NCBI GenBank assembly: GCA_003991915.1
Contig: RQTK01000104.1
Coordinates: forward strand, 473,129 to 537,128
Direction: 5' to 3'
From: Elysia chlorotica
Taxonomy: Eukaryota > Mollusca > Gastropoda > Plakobranchidae
DNA: 64,000 nucleotides
Both the position numbers and the translations under genes were made by a program. The first letter of the stretch is position 1; every line of letters begins with the position of its first letter. The notes below the pieces were generated by a model. That model was not told where the DNA came from. It made no database searches and worked only from the letters and a program-made list of their open reading frames with translations. Positions 11,701 to 52,010 of this stretch are shown in pieces.

Positions 11701-13585
11701 TTTGTTGAAACTAAAGATGTAAAAACTACTTTTGTGCTCTGTGGATTTATACCCCTCCTTCCCCATTTCCCATTAGCTTGTATCCTATGTATATATATTT
11801 ATTTTTCTTTGCTTTATTTATAGGAATTTCAATCGAACTACATAAAAAAGAGATGTTTAATTCTAAACATGTCTCAAATATAAAAAGACTAGCATAATGC
11901 TTATTTCCATGACATTTTGTATCACTGCCTTCCATATCTTACCCAGACACGGACAGTGTTTTTAAGCTTGGCTGGAGCACACCAGATGTAGAATGGGGAA
12001 ATGTACAGAGTGCAAGAGATTTGATGCCAGTGTTTGATATGCGCCGAGAAGTTGCAGACAAGATTGGGCTCGAGATTCCTGTAGAGTTTGACATTTTCAT
12101 ACACAGCAGCCCAAAGCTACATGATCTTTTAAGGGTTAGTCTGTTTTGTTGTTTTGGGGATTAGAGCTTCTGGTAAATAATTAAAATGTGTTAAGATTTT
12201 GTGTAAAGAGAAAAATCATGAGTTTTCTTTGCTAGGCAACTATTATAAATGATAGTCAAATAATAAAAATTGTATCTATGAACTGCTGCTTAAAGTAATT
12301 TCAAGTTATTGCAAAGCTATAGGTCTTTGTTGCAGGTCTCTCCATCTTGCAAATAACTTATTAGAACTAAAAGGTAACTATTAAAAATTAAAAAGAACGC
12401 TGTACTTTGAAGAATTATCTTGATTTTAATTTTATAACTTTTTTTTGCAAATACTATGAAGTAGGGATTACACATAGTTTAAAACTTATCCACTTTGCAA
12501 TTTTTTAGATCTCTTTATTATGGGTTAAAACTTTAGTAGGCTGGTGTAGCATTTTAATTCAGGTTTTTTTTTTAAATTAAATATTTCTTTTCTTTTTATT
12601 CCTTTTTTGTCAATCAAAAAGCTTACAAGATAGAAATAAGAAAGGTTCAAAAAGTTAAATGAAACCCTCTATAATGTCTTCCTTAATGTAGAAAATCCAA
12701 CCAGAACCAACCTCTACAACATCTTCTTTGTGTGAAATATTCCAAACATCACGTGTCTCTGTCCTGGATGATCGCCCAGCAGTCGTTCTTGAGGACGATG
12801 CAATGATTGTGAAAGGCAGTACGCTTGTCTGGGGTAAGTCTCAAGGTTTGTGCTTGAAGTCATTCTTAGAACTATGCTAGTGAGCTGATGTTTTGCTGTA
12901 AGAATGGTAATTTTTCTTTCTTTTTCATCTTTTAAACGTTTACTGACCCAAAAATATGAAATGATGGTTTCTGGGGAATTGATATTTAATCATTGACAAA
13001 TTGTGGTATCCTTTTGCTCGTTAAAATACGAAAGTGATTCTGACTTACTACCATTTTATTCGCAATAGAAAAACATCTCCAATAGAGTTTTGCTTAACTT
13101 TGAGATATAAAGGAGATGCAAACCACAAACCTAAAAGTGTTACTTATGAACAATTTGCAATGAGATTAATGGTTTTCAAACCTACAACATGTTATATTGC
13201 AGTCTATTCTATTCTTATATTAGGTACCTAAAACTGATTTTTCAAATTCGTTAAATTATTTAGATTTTAAAATAGAGTTGGAGTGCAAATTTTAAGTCTG
13301 TACTTCAATCCAAAGCGGAGGTATGGCATTTTAAAATTTTTTATAACTTAACAGATATTAAATAAAGTGAAATTGGTTCGATTTTTCAAAAATACAAGTT
13401 TGTGTCAATTTCTTTTTGCATCGCCTCTTATAGAATCAGACTCCAGCTGTGAGGTTGACTTTAACATTCTGGTTGCGCCAGCTGAACTGAACATCTGTGA
13501 GAGATGCCGCCGCTATACAGCAGAATGTTATGGAACACCATGCCAAAGATGCCTTGGGGTCATGGCACAGGACTGGGCTTCATGA
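118..13585 (+). CDS. IARS2: Mitochondrial isoleucyl-tRNA synthetase, 3' 20 exons (5' end off window)
   Basis: Charges mitochondrial tRNA-Ile with isoleucine and edits mischarged valine; expected in the mitochondrial matrix. Exons read in the sequence: 118-266, 655-704, 1038-1147, 1689-1779, 2812-2927, 3620-3786, 3952-4042, 4306-4451, 5173-5333, 5910-6012, 6888-6981, 7560-7668 (or its copy 8015-8123), 8404-8506, 9568-9693, 10264-10395, 10784-10890, 11437-11594, 11947-12134, 12692-12833, 13434-13585. Phases agree at every junction, giving about 830 residues. Seen in order: [18 protein letters not shown] (bacterial/mitochondrial-type IleRS), editing-domain WTTTPWTLP and [50 protein letters not shown], the KMSKS loop at 8447-8461, VDVLRWWVA, an anticodon-binding helical part, and a C-terminal Cys4 zinc finger (CERC then CQRC), which marks the bacterial-like rather than the cytosolic enzyme. 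The mitochondrial presequence and HIGH motif must lie upstream of base 1. Exon 4 ends at a GC donor. Function is from family knowledge; exon ends are by eye. Confidence 0.96.
2364..2857. repeat. CT microsatellite arrays with a 230-bp tandem duplication
   Basis: Two (CT)n arrays, about 2364-2505 and 2628-2728, alternate with two copies of a unique segment (from about 2507 and 2737). The unique segment contains TTCCCTCTTATCACATACC, the intron 4 acceptor and the first 46 nt of IARS2 exon 5. The offset is 230 bp throughout. Serine/leucine-rich or Arg/Glu-rich ORFs over the arrays are artefacts. Confidence 0.92.
2812..2927 (+). CDS. IARS2: IARS2 exon 5, intact copy of a partly duplicated exon
   Basis: Encodes [18 protein letters not shown] and the following editing-domain segment up to FIVDG. 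The acceptor follows TCATCTCTCAG and the donor is GTTATT. It joins exon 4 through a split Arg codon (AG from exon 4 plus A). The first 46 nt, together with about 60 nt of upstream intron, are repeated 230 bp earlier at 2582-2627, where the copy runs out into CT repeat. Only this downstream copy carries the rest of the exon, so it must be the functional one. Confidence 0.9.
4740..4990 (-). mobile_element. Degenerate tRNA-derived SINE copy in IARS2 intron 8
   Basis: Shares with 57395-57650 and 61095-61260 the order GTTGGTTTCTTAAC, GTGCTGCCAC, CAGC(T/C)GGTCACA and GACACC. The far end, read on the minus strand, gives GGTAGGGCATTAATCTCC, like a tRNA D-arm to anticodon stretch. It is old and diverged. 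Confidence 0.5.
7560..7668 (+). CDS. IARS2: IARS2 exon 12, first copy (12a)
   Basis: A 109-nt exon encoding [12 protein letters not shown], then [19 protein letters not shown], the segment between the DVWFDSG exon and the KMSKS exon. The acceptor is TATTCTATAG and the donor TATAG|GTGAAC. It takes one base from exon 11 and leaves two for exon 13, so one copy alone keeps the frame. It is followed by a near-identical second copy at 8015-8123. Confidence 0.9.
8015..8123 (+). CDS. IARS2: IARS2 exon 12, second copy (12b)
   Basis: Same 109 nt as 7560-7668 with one synonymous change seen (CTG to CTT in the second Leu codon of TSLLTS), and the same splice acceptor and donor. Because 109 is not a multiple of three, splicing in both copies shifts the frame before the KMSKS exon. 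The copies are therefore either alternatives that give the same protein, or one is skipped, or the second is an assembly artefact of a heterozygous duplication. Confidence 0.75.
10970..11020. repeat. Short SINE-tail-like dispersed sequence
   Basis: TATAGGATCCACCTGGGGAA, then GAAGCGTTAAACACACAGAG, closely matches 47696-47745 (TATAGGATCCCCCAGGGAAA, then GAGACGTTAAACCCTCCCTC). The same ending, GACGTTAAAC, is common in SINE 3' parts. It lies in an IARS2 intron. Confidence 0.45.
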
Positions 13586-14075
13586 CATGCCACATGACTT
13601 GTCTTCATTTTTGAAGAGTTCCAACCACAAACTGTGGATCCATTGAACCTTTGTCAAAGTATATTATCTTTTCCTCCATCCAGTATACAAGTAAAGAAAA
13701 GAGGTTACCACAAAAATGTATGTTTTAGGTATTCTTTTTACACTGACCTTATTTGCTTACATCTTGTGAGGACTTGAATCTTTTTAACAATTGCTTAGAC
13801 CACAAACCATGCCAGAAGTGGGTATTACATGACTTAAGGGTCATGTAACTAAACATGTTTAACATAGGTAGCACCATTGAAAAGTTGTGTTTGACATATT
13901 ATCAATCCATGAAACAATGCTGTAAAGATTTAACGTTAGAATGTCATGTTTTGACTGTGTCTGTATTTAATTCTTAATATCTCATCAGCTCAAATCACAT
14001 ATATAGAGGTTGAAGCCATTGTTGTGGGTATTTGTGATGTTTCAACTGCGATAATAAAAGTGTCTTCACATGAAA
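13586..14075 (+). terminator. IARS2: IARS2 3' UTR and probable poly(A) signal
   Basis: No coding potential follows the TGA at 13583-13585. The first good AATAAA on this strand is at 14053-14058, followed by a T/G-rich TGTCTTC. This would give a 3' UTR of about 490 nt. Placement is by motif only. Confidence 0.5.
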
Positions 14076-16380
14076 GAGAAAGCTTTCGATTTTCTAATCT
14101 AATACTTATTAACTAATGGCTTCACATTTTATCCACACAGCCTTTCTTATGGGCATTAGCCTCTTTTCTTCCTAAGTCATATGCAAATTTCTATCAGACC
14201 CTTAATATTTTTAATTTGGCTTTCGATTTTAAGAGTAAAGTCATTAAATTCTTTTTTCTCATAAGATGGATTTTGAGCGAAAGTTAATAATATGGAACTT
14301 TTGTATATCTTTATTCATATGGAAAGTACATGATTCCAAAGTTTTCTCCTCAAAGTCCTGATTTCTTTGAAAAGGAATCAAATTTAAGAGGAATCAAAGC
14401 ATGTATAACAAGGAGATTAAGTGAGACCATTTTGTTTGCCTACCCCTTCTCCATTCCACAAAAAAGTTTCACAATCTTAGCTCTCCACTGATAATTTCCC
14501 AGTGATAAAAAACTACGTCGCCTCACTAAAGGGATGGATGGGCCTCTAGACACTAGTGGGAGTAAATTTTAGAGCAAAGCTTAATGTAAAATAATGCTTA
14601 GAATAGTTTACATGGCAAAGCTAACTGAAATTTAAAGGAGGATACATGTAGTTAGAATACTGAAATAATTTTTAAATATTCATATTAATTAATATAATTA
14701 TTGTTTACTTTGCTTGTTTTCTTGTAAGGACATAATTATAACCAGTCATAAATTTTAGCAAAGCATTCCCCATTAATTAAGACACTTTTTTGTTTAGATC
14801 AGCATATCCTTACTGGTCCTTATTTTTGTCTATTTAGTGCAAAATAAATCTTTTTCATCATTCACATCCACAATAAAGTGATATTTTCCTTACTTGCCCA
14901 TATACATGTACTTGTTTTTGATAGAATATAATAGCCTCCTCTCTTTTTCTTTTTCATCCACAGTATTTTATAAAATGTTTCCTTGAATACCGGTATTGTG
15001 AACTGAATTCTGTTGAACTCAAATTTGAAAATTTTATTCTACTAAAATAATTCTTTTAAATATCAAACACATCAATGCACCTTAGACCTATCATATCATT
15101 ATCATTCATAACCCTCAACATTCTTTGGAAACTTTCAAAATGTTCATGAATCATTGAGTTTACTCAAACTTTTTCAATAGCTTCATAAATTTTTAAGTGA
15201 TGAACACTTTCGCCATTCAAAGCAGCAAAAACTAGGCAAACATTCAATAGAAGTAAGAGCTAGGAGGATAAAGGGAATCAATTAAAATTTTATTGACAAT
15301 GAAGGCAAAATAATTTTAATTCAAACAAAAGCAGTATTTGCAAAATGACCAGCACTAACGTTTTTTTGCTTTCAAAATAAGTACATTTTACAATATCCGA
15401 TTTTTCATGAATTATCTACATAATATTTACACTCAAAAAGCACAAAATTTGTCATGAAATAATAATTATGATTGATGTTGTTGAATGCAAATTGGTCTCG
15501 AAAATAAGACCAAAATAAAGTATCACATTTCCAAAATAAGTCTATATCACAGGCATGAAATAAAGAGCCTTTATGGTCCTCAACATATATGGTAGATACC
15601 CTGCTTTTGCTCGATTACACTTGTTCCAAGAAGGCAAAGTCAGAACGTCTGGTTCATGATTCTCAGGTGCAAGGTTGCTCAACATCTCTCTGATTTGTGA
15701 CTAAAGCAAGTTACACAAGATCTCTAAAATTATCATTCTTATTTGCATATGTTAGGTAAGATTTCTAGGCAATTAGCAGTAATTTCTGCTAAATATGTTT
15801 TTCTTTTAAAAATCGTAAAATAATCCAAGACTGATGTGGGGAAATAATTTTGAATATGTCTGGATAATTAAACCTGGCTTCATCAAGTAAAAAAAAAAAT
15901 TATTATTCAAATAACAATATTATATGTAATGTCTCTCAAGTAAGTAGGTTCCATATCTAACTCAGGCTGTCACGGAAAACAGAAGCTTTAGTGTCCACTT
16001 CAAAGTTACACTAGATATGGCCTACAAAATGTAAAATATTCAATTTTCATTGTCATCATTTTTTTTAAGCACAGAAGAAAGCGACACAAAATGAATTGAA
16101 GCAAACTCAGTTTTTAATCTCCATCTAAAAGAGGAATGAAATATGTAAAAATCACAACACCAAAATTAAACCGCAATAGTGGCATGCTTGTCTGTTCAAG
16201 GACTTGCGAATTACACTTTACCACTTAATCGGGAAATTTCAGGAGAGTGCGTCTTTTCCCGATTATCCCCGTTTTCCCAACCTCGCGGTTCAAGCACTTT
16301 TAGTACATGTAACACATATAAAGCCCTTTAATTTGTGCAAATTACAGTATAACTACATATTTCATGCTGAATATGTATAG
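14076..16380. other. Intergenic spacer between convergent genes, nothing recognised
   Basis: AT-rich sequence with many stops in all frames. I see no exon, RNA gene or clear transposon here. It ends at a poly-G/purine tract. Confidence 0.6.
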
Positions 16381-16395
16381 ATTAAGAGAGTCAGA

Positions 16396-16398
16396 GGG

Positions 16399-16435
<37 letters not shown>

Positions 16436-16530
16436 TGGAGAAGAAGAGATAAAGACAGTAGGGTGAGAAGAAGAAAAAAAAAAGAAGAGGAGGAAAAACA
16501 AGAAGAAGAGGCAAAAGAAGAAAACGGAAA
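16396..16530. repeat. Poly-G run and polypurine tract
   Basis: An uninterrupted run of 32 G at 16402-16433 is followed by about 100 nt of almost pure purine (GAAGAAG-type). The run can form G-quadruplex or triplex structures and is prone to length error in assembly. Apparent proline-rich or glycine-rich reading frames across it are composition artefacts. Confidence 0.9.
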
Positions 16531-16615
16531 ACGACAAAGTTTATCCTCGATAGACAAATTCGACTTAGTTTTTGGCTGGCCATCTTTTGCATCCAGACGC
16601 GGAGTTCAGCAATAA

Positions 16616-17113
16616 ATGAAATGTCCAACTTCAAGAAAAGTGTTTTTACAAACCCAGCTAGATCTAAACACTTTTTAGAAGACAAATGAAAAATGTTCAA
16701 TCCGTTAAACTGACCAAAAGTGTTTTTACACACCCAGCTAGATCTATACACTTTTTAGAAGACAAACGAAACATGTTCGATCCGTTAAACTGATCAAAAG
16801 TGTTTTTACACACCCAGCTACATCTATACACTTTTTAGAAGACAAACGAAACATGTTCGATCCGTTAAACTGACCAAAAGTGTTTTTACACACCCAGCTA
16901 GATCTATACACTTTTTAGAAGACAAATGAAACATGTTCGATCCGTTAAACTGACCAAAAGTGTTTTTACACCCAGCTAGATCTATACACTTTTTAGAAGA
17001 CAAACAAAACATGTTCGATCCGTTAAACTGACCAAAAGTGTTTTTACACACCCAGCTAGATCTATACACTTTTTAGAAGACAAACAAAACATGTCGCAAT
17101 CCATTAAACTGAC
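16616..17113. repeat. 80-bp tandem array, about six units
   Basis: The anchor GTGTTTTTACA recurs near 16640, 16720, 16800, 16880, 16960 and 17038, a period of 78-80 bp. Each unit also contains CACTTTTTAGAAGACAAA and TCCGTTAAACTGACC. Units differ by a few point changes and small deletions. No functional promoter or gene is evident in it. Confidence 0.93.
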
Positions 17114-17117
17114 CATA

Positions 17118-17459
17118 ATGTTGGCACGATTCTTGCGACTGTCTTACAACTGCTACTGGTAGATTACATAGTGAGGACAAACACAGGCCCAGCCGACACC
17201 TACCCGAGATGCAGTGATACATTTGGCCTACAGTCTAGCACTAGCAGATACACATGGTGCCACACCAGATGATCACGACTTTCGCACAATTCTAGCAGCT
17301 GCCATACACACGCTAGATTACATGTCAAAAACAAACACAGGCCCCGTTAATACCTACCTGAGATGCAATGGACCGTGTAGCATACAGCCTGCCTATTGTA
17401 AAAAAACTGTTATGAACACTTTGGCCTATGATAATGATATAGACACCACCAAACATTAA
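17118..17459 (+). pseudogene. Decayed tandem-repeat protein sequence, 51-residue unit
   Basis: Two imperfect DNA repeats with a 154-bp offset (anchor ACAAACACAGGCC at 17177 and 17331) encode related peptides in compatible frames: DYIVRTNTGPADTYPRC and LDYMSKTNTGPVNTYLRC. Each is preceded by a TILA-type stretch. A third partial unit, TLAYDNDIDTTKH, resembles HLAYSLALADTHGAT of the second. A frame change lies between units 1 and 2, and the third is cut by the TTAA element at 17456. The family is not recognised. There is no splice context, so I call it a remnant rather than a gene. Confidence 0.5.
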
Positions 17460-18166
17460 CCCTTAAAGTGCCAGAGGCTTCAACAAAACAAACCTTCTGT
17501 ATGAAAATGTAAAGGGAATAACTCGCATTTCTTATATAGATCGTCAATAAAAAAATTTTTTTTTTTTTATTGTTTTGAAAAAAATTACAAACAAAGAAAA
17601 ATAGATAAGCTTTCCAGTGATACTCATATAGCATCACTGAAAAGCTTATCTATTTTTCTTTGTTTGTAATTTTTTTACTATACTATTATTAATTGTTTAA
17701 AAAATTCACAAAGGTGTCAGCTCGTCACTCCATTTGATTGGGTTTGTTTCACCTAGATCAAGATCTGGGCCACCATCACCATCAGTCAATGCATTTGATG
17801 AATTTATGTCATCCTCAACCTCTTCTTCCTCATCATGATCTAATTTTATATCACTTTCATCCAAACCATAATCAAATCCGTTAACTGGGGTACCCTCAAC
17901 ATATTTTGCTTTCGAGCTGTCAAACTTTGACAAATTTCATGCCATCTTGAAAAAAAATCATATTTCCATTATTTATAGACCAATTTCTTTTTGTTAAAAA
18001 GTAAAAGGAAGTTAATTCATTCTAGTTTTTAAATAGCACTATTCAGCAATAATATCGGGTCCCTAAAATATTGGTCCACGAAGTTTTTTAGAAGTAATAA
18101 TAGCGGTGCAATTTGCCACATGGGCCTAAAGGATGATGGCGGGCGCTGTATATCATTTATGGTTAA
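17456..18166 (-). mobile_element. TTAA-flanked piggyBac-like derivative, copy 1
   Basis: Begins TTAACCCTTAAAGTGCCAGA and ends GGCGCT...ATGGTTAA (TTAA at 18163), the target preference of piggyBac elements. On the minus strand, 17933-17706 encodes an acidic peptide starting MSKFDSSKAKYVEG and ending IKWSDELTPL, which looks like the acidic N-terminus of a transposase but lacks any catalytic domain. A related copy in the opposite orientation lies at about 32325-33456. At 711 bp it cannot be autonomous. The piggyBac assignment rests on termini and target only. Confidence 0.6.
17578..17676. repeat. 44-bp near-perfect hairpin inside the TTAA element
   Basis: Arms 17578-17621 and 17633-17676 are inverted copies with one mismatch in 44 and an 11-nt loop. 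Each arm includes AATAGATAAGCTT. A similar single arm exists in the other family copy near 33270, so the arm is an element sequence that became inverted-duplicated here. Confidence 0.92.
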
Positions 18167-18998
18167 ATTTATTAAATCATTGTTGTCTTTCAATAATAAT
18201 CGTTTGTGTCATTACACTACAACATTTTGTGGCCATCCAAACTTTTTAATTTTATCCTCGTGAAACAGATTTCAGACAAGCAGAATGGAAGGCCTATTTA
18301 TTATAAACTGCATGCATAAATCATAAAACGTAAGAACAAAAGTTTTAAAGGTGCCAGATCTCCTTTAGAGTGAGCTAGAATTTATTTTCTTTATTTTCCT
18401 TTCATTTTAGTTTCCAACATTTAAGGATAGGTTTCGAAGATTATATGCAGTTGGAAGGAAAGCTTATTGCTTGTGTGGCCAACACAGGAACCATGGTAGA
18501 TGACTAGAAGACAAAAGGCTGGATGTGAACAGCCCATTGATATGTGTCTGTACACCTTCCATTTTGAAATAATAAAAACATCTCAGTTTTTACCTTTTAC
18601 AAATTTGTTAAAATCCCCCAAAATAACGCGCACACTTGTGTGATGCGAAAAAGTTAAAGAATATGTTTTCAGGATTGGTTATGGGTGGTAAAATGGGCCA
18701 GAGTCTTGGTTTTTTCCATAAGCTCCTGAGCCAGGCTGTGATGCCGAGAGTCTTCTATGAGTCGTGTGGCAGCCTGCTCCAGAAGTGTTACAGTCCTAGA
18801 CAGCGGAACACCAGGAAAGTGTAGGGCCTCAGGCTCCTGGACAGTTGGGAAATAATTTTTTTAAAATTGTACAGAGACAAATGAAGTGAAGACCAATTAG
18901 CTAAGTAAATCCTCAACACTCTTTTTTTTGTTATTTTCTTTATCGTTTTCTTGTCAATATGGCTACAAGCAATAGGACTATTAGGAGTTAGTAGCTGT

Positions 18999-19249
18999 TT
19001 AACCACCTGAGGGCCGTTGGGTGGAATTCGACCTTTATTGCAGAGGCAATAATGCAAATATGTATGTCCATTACCATGAATAGAGAATCTCAGTCCACTT
19101 CCATTCACAGATTCAAATCATCTTTGACTCTGCCACTTTCAAGAAACAATTTATTGGCTAAAAAGATATATCAAATTCATAGACAGCTACGCTCAGTGCT
19201 GAATGGGTACATAATTTTCTTAAATCTACCTGAGCACTCAAGTGGTTAA
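18999..19249. mobile_element. 251-bp TTAA MITE
   Basis: The termini are inverted: TTTAACCACCTGAG at the left and CTCAAGTGGTTAAA at the right, each ending in TTAA. The interior has no coding capacity. Size and flanks fit a non-autonomous TTAA-targeting element. Confidence 0.65.
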
Positions 19250-19323
19250 AACAGCAGCAGCTATACAAAGATGGCAGAATGAAATATAATCATAAAAGGG
19301 GATATAAGTGACAAATATTTAAA

Positions 19324-19510
19324 ACACTAGGGCATAATTTATAATATCATGAATTAATTAGTTTCAATTTTGGTATAATTCACGGCGTCTCAGCAGCAAT
19401 ATTTTAGCTGAGCCGCCGGTGATCTCGCCCTGTGCCTCGGCAAAATACCGGGGCAAGGTACGCTCAGCGGGGCTGTTCTAAAATTAATTATTGGAATTAA
19501 TGCATAGTGT
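19324..19510. mobile_element. 187-bp MITE-like palindrome with GC-rich core
   Basis: The ends ACACTA and TAGTGT are inverted, and about 35 nt inward remain imperfectly complementary (GCATAATT/AATTAATGC regions). The core, about 19385-19470, is strikingly GC-rich against its surroundings and contains short stems such as GCTGAGC/GCTCAGC. No ORF. Confidence 0.45.
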
Positions 19511-20733
19511 CCTGATGCCTAAAACAAAAGTTAGTATTTGAAACAACAAGTCCATATGTGAGATAATATGAGCGTTATAGTTTTATTGTGGTTGACTTGT
19601 AAACAGAAGCTATTTTTGAGAGATTTAGTGACATAATCTATAATTATATTGTTCAGTAAAATGATAACCACTAGGTAAACAAACAAAAAATTTGGTCTGA
19701 CTTTAAAGACAATATATTTGTTATCAGTGCGGAATTTACTGCTACATAAGGAGGGAGTCATGTACTTGCTATAATACTCCAGTATTTGCAATGTTTTTTG
19801 TTCTCATCAGAATAGTTACCGTATAGATACAACTGTATAAATAATCTATCACGGGTGATCACATTGATTTGTGCAAGGAATAAATAAATATGGACATGAA
19901 TATTATGAATAAATTAGTCACTTATTTGTCTTGGATCCCAGTAGAAGGAGCGACTTGCAGTCTTTGGGCGGACAAATGTGTGATAATTCGTATAGCTTAT
20001 TAGGGATACCAATTTTGAAATCGCCTGACCACTCAACTCAGTCCCTTGCTCTCCCAGGAGTCCCAACCAGATTGAATATTGTTTTATGAATGGGATGCAA
20101 TGTCTCTCTAAGTAACAGGCAATGTTTGGGAATTACTTTATGGGACATGCTTTTTTTTTTATAGATTAACATAATAATTGTCTATAGTAGATTGAATGCC
20201 TGGTAATGAACTGTAGTATATGGGCTTTATGTTGAAAATTGCTTTATGAACCTTACTGAGAGCTATTAAGATTTATTAAAACTTAGCTGAATCAAGTGTG
20301 CTTTGACCACTATGATAGGAATGTATTTGTGTGACAATCATATTGGTCCATCAAGACAGTAGAATGTAAGTAGTTATGACAGTGGTTTTTTACATGTCTG
20401 TGCCGTTTATGCAGTACAAAATTTACATCACAGTAAAACTAAAACTTGCACTTTACGATGCCAATTATGAAATTATGAAATAGTGTAGTATGTTACAATT
20501 AGCATTAAAATGTACTAAAATTTTCATAAGTAATTTAAATAAAAATTCCACCATATTGAATATATAACTTCTCAGTCACAAAAATTAAGCTAGAAAGATC
20601 ATGCTTTCACTGTTGTGTCAAAGAAAAGCAGGATAATATCGTGGAAAAATAAGTATAATCCGGTCTTGATTGAGTAAAGGGCCTGAAAAATCATTGTTTT
20701 AATTGATATTTCGCTTAGATGCAACGCACAAGT
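19511..20733. other. RAB3GAP2 3' flank
   Basis: Downstream of the RAB3GAP2 stop on its own strand. TTTATT at 20272-20277 (AATAAA on the minus strand) is a possible poly(A) signal about 460 nt after the stop. Otherwise I see only AT-rich sequence. Confidence 0.4.
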
Positions 20734-50574
<29,841 letters not shown>

Positions 50575-50960
50575 CCTCGATCGTTTCTCCTTTCAGTTCA
50601 ATGACGTAGTCGCAGTCTATTTAGATCTATATCTAGATAAATATATGTAATGAGGTAGTTTACCTTCAATGCTCTATTCATATGGTCACAAATAAAATTT
50701 TACTTTAAGACCTGGGGAAGTCCATGCACACAAAAAAAAAGTTACGAACTGTGCGAGTCAATCATTAAAATGGTTATTGTTTATATAATTGTGTCACAAA
50801 TCGAATCAAAACAATCGACAGCCATCTTGAAACTGAAAAGGAAGTGAATATTTTTTTCGAGGCAGACAAACGAAGTGAATGAACCTTCCGAGGCAGAGAA
50901 AATAAATTAACACTTTTGAACGGTCGAATTCGACATCTCAAGGGATTGCAAATTATCCAA
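50575..50960 (-). promoter_or_regulatory. RAB3GAP2: Putative RAB3GAP2 5' UTR and promoter region
   Basis: Immediately upstream of the start codon on the minus strand. Contains a CRE-like TGACGTAG near 50605 (seen on the + strand) and GGAAGTGA (ETS-like core) near 50840. No TATA box is evident. Inferred from position and motifs only. Confidence 0.35.
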
Positions 50961-51039
50961 ACACCTCTATAAGAAGCTCAAAACTCAAACGATTAAATTC
51001 CATATTAATTTCATATTACAGCTTAGTTAACAATTGTCA

Positions 51040-52010
51040 GAAACAACAGAAATCATCCAAGTTGGGGCTTTCTATCGCTGTGCCGTCCCGTCTCCAAGGT
51101 GGGCTGTCATTCGGCACCATCTTTCACGGTCCAAAGCCCCTTCACAGGCTACCCTCAGTCGTAACTGGGATGTCTCCTGTATTCCTTCCTCTACTACGCT
51201 TCCCTTCAACCTTGCCTTCCACAACTCTTTTCTGGATGCTGCAGTGTCTTCTTATATGGCCATAGTATGCCAGTTTTCTTCTTTGGATTAATTGCAGCAG
51301 TTCTGGTATCTGCATGCCAACTTTATCCAAGACCTCCTTATTCGTCACCTTATCTTTCCAAGAAATTCTGTTCATTCTCTCATACATCCACATTTCCATG
51401 GCATCTATTCTCTTCTCTATAGACTTATTTAATGTCCGTGTTTCACTTGCATATAAGAACGGTGACCACACAAAACATTTCATTGTTCTCAGTCTGGTTG
51501 GCAAACTCACTATTTTGTTGGTCAGTATTTGTGAGTATTTTGACAAGGCATTTTTGGCGATGGTGATGCGTCTCTTTATTTCTGAATCAGACCTACCATC
51601 TGTTGTTATTAACTGGCCCAAATAAACAAACTGGTCAATCTGCTCAATGGACTTGCCTTTAACCTTTATTTCTGCTTTAGGTGGCTCTTTCTTGGATATA
51701 ACCATAACCTTGGTCTTCTTCACATTCATAAGTAGCCCATACTTTCCACTGTGCTCTTCTATGATGGTGACTAGGTTTTGTAAGTCATTTTGAGATTCTG
51801 CTAAAGTAGGCCTACTGCGTGATCTGCATACCTAAGGTTATTTATATTTTCACCATTTATTTTCAGATCTGGTACTGTATCAATCTCCCGGAATATGTAC
51901 TCTGTGTATACATTAAAAAGCGATGGAGATAACACACAGCCTTGTCTAACACCTTTCTTTATATCAACATCTTTAAGATTTATAAATTAGCCTATATACT
52001 TCATATTCGC
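51040..52010 (-). pseudogene. RTE-like LINE reverse transcriptase, decayed, copy A
   Basis: Minus-strand reading: KGVRQGCVLSPSLFNVYTEY, then NNLRYAD with the second Asp of the catalytic YADD changed to His, then a frameshift. This is followed by an open stretch from 51729 to 51142 with KTKVMVISKKE, FVYLGQLITTDG, EIKRRITIAKNA and YYGHIRRH. Same family as 62450-64000. The changed palm motif and frameshifts show it is inactive. Confidence 0.88.

Noticed and set aside
1..13585. Counterparts of the vertebrate miR-194/miR-215 cluster that lies in the IARS2 locus
   Set aside because: I saw no matching mature sequence by eye in the IARS2 introns on either strand; a hairpin and seed search would be needed to exclude diverged versions.
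16342..16751. Pro-rich and Gly-rich ORFs over the poly-G tract and a minus ORF through the 80-bp array
   Set aside because: Homopolymer and tandem-repeat translation; the repeated peptide simply mirrors the DNA repeat.
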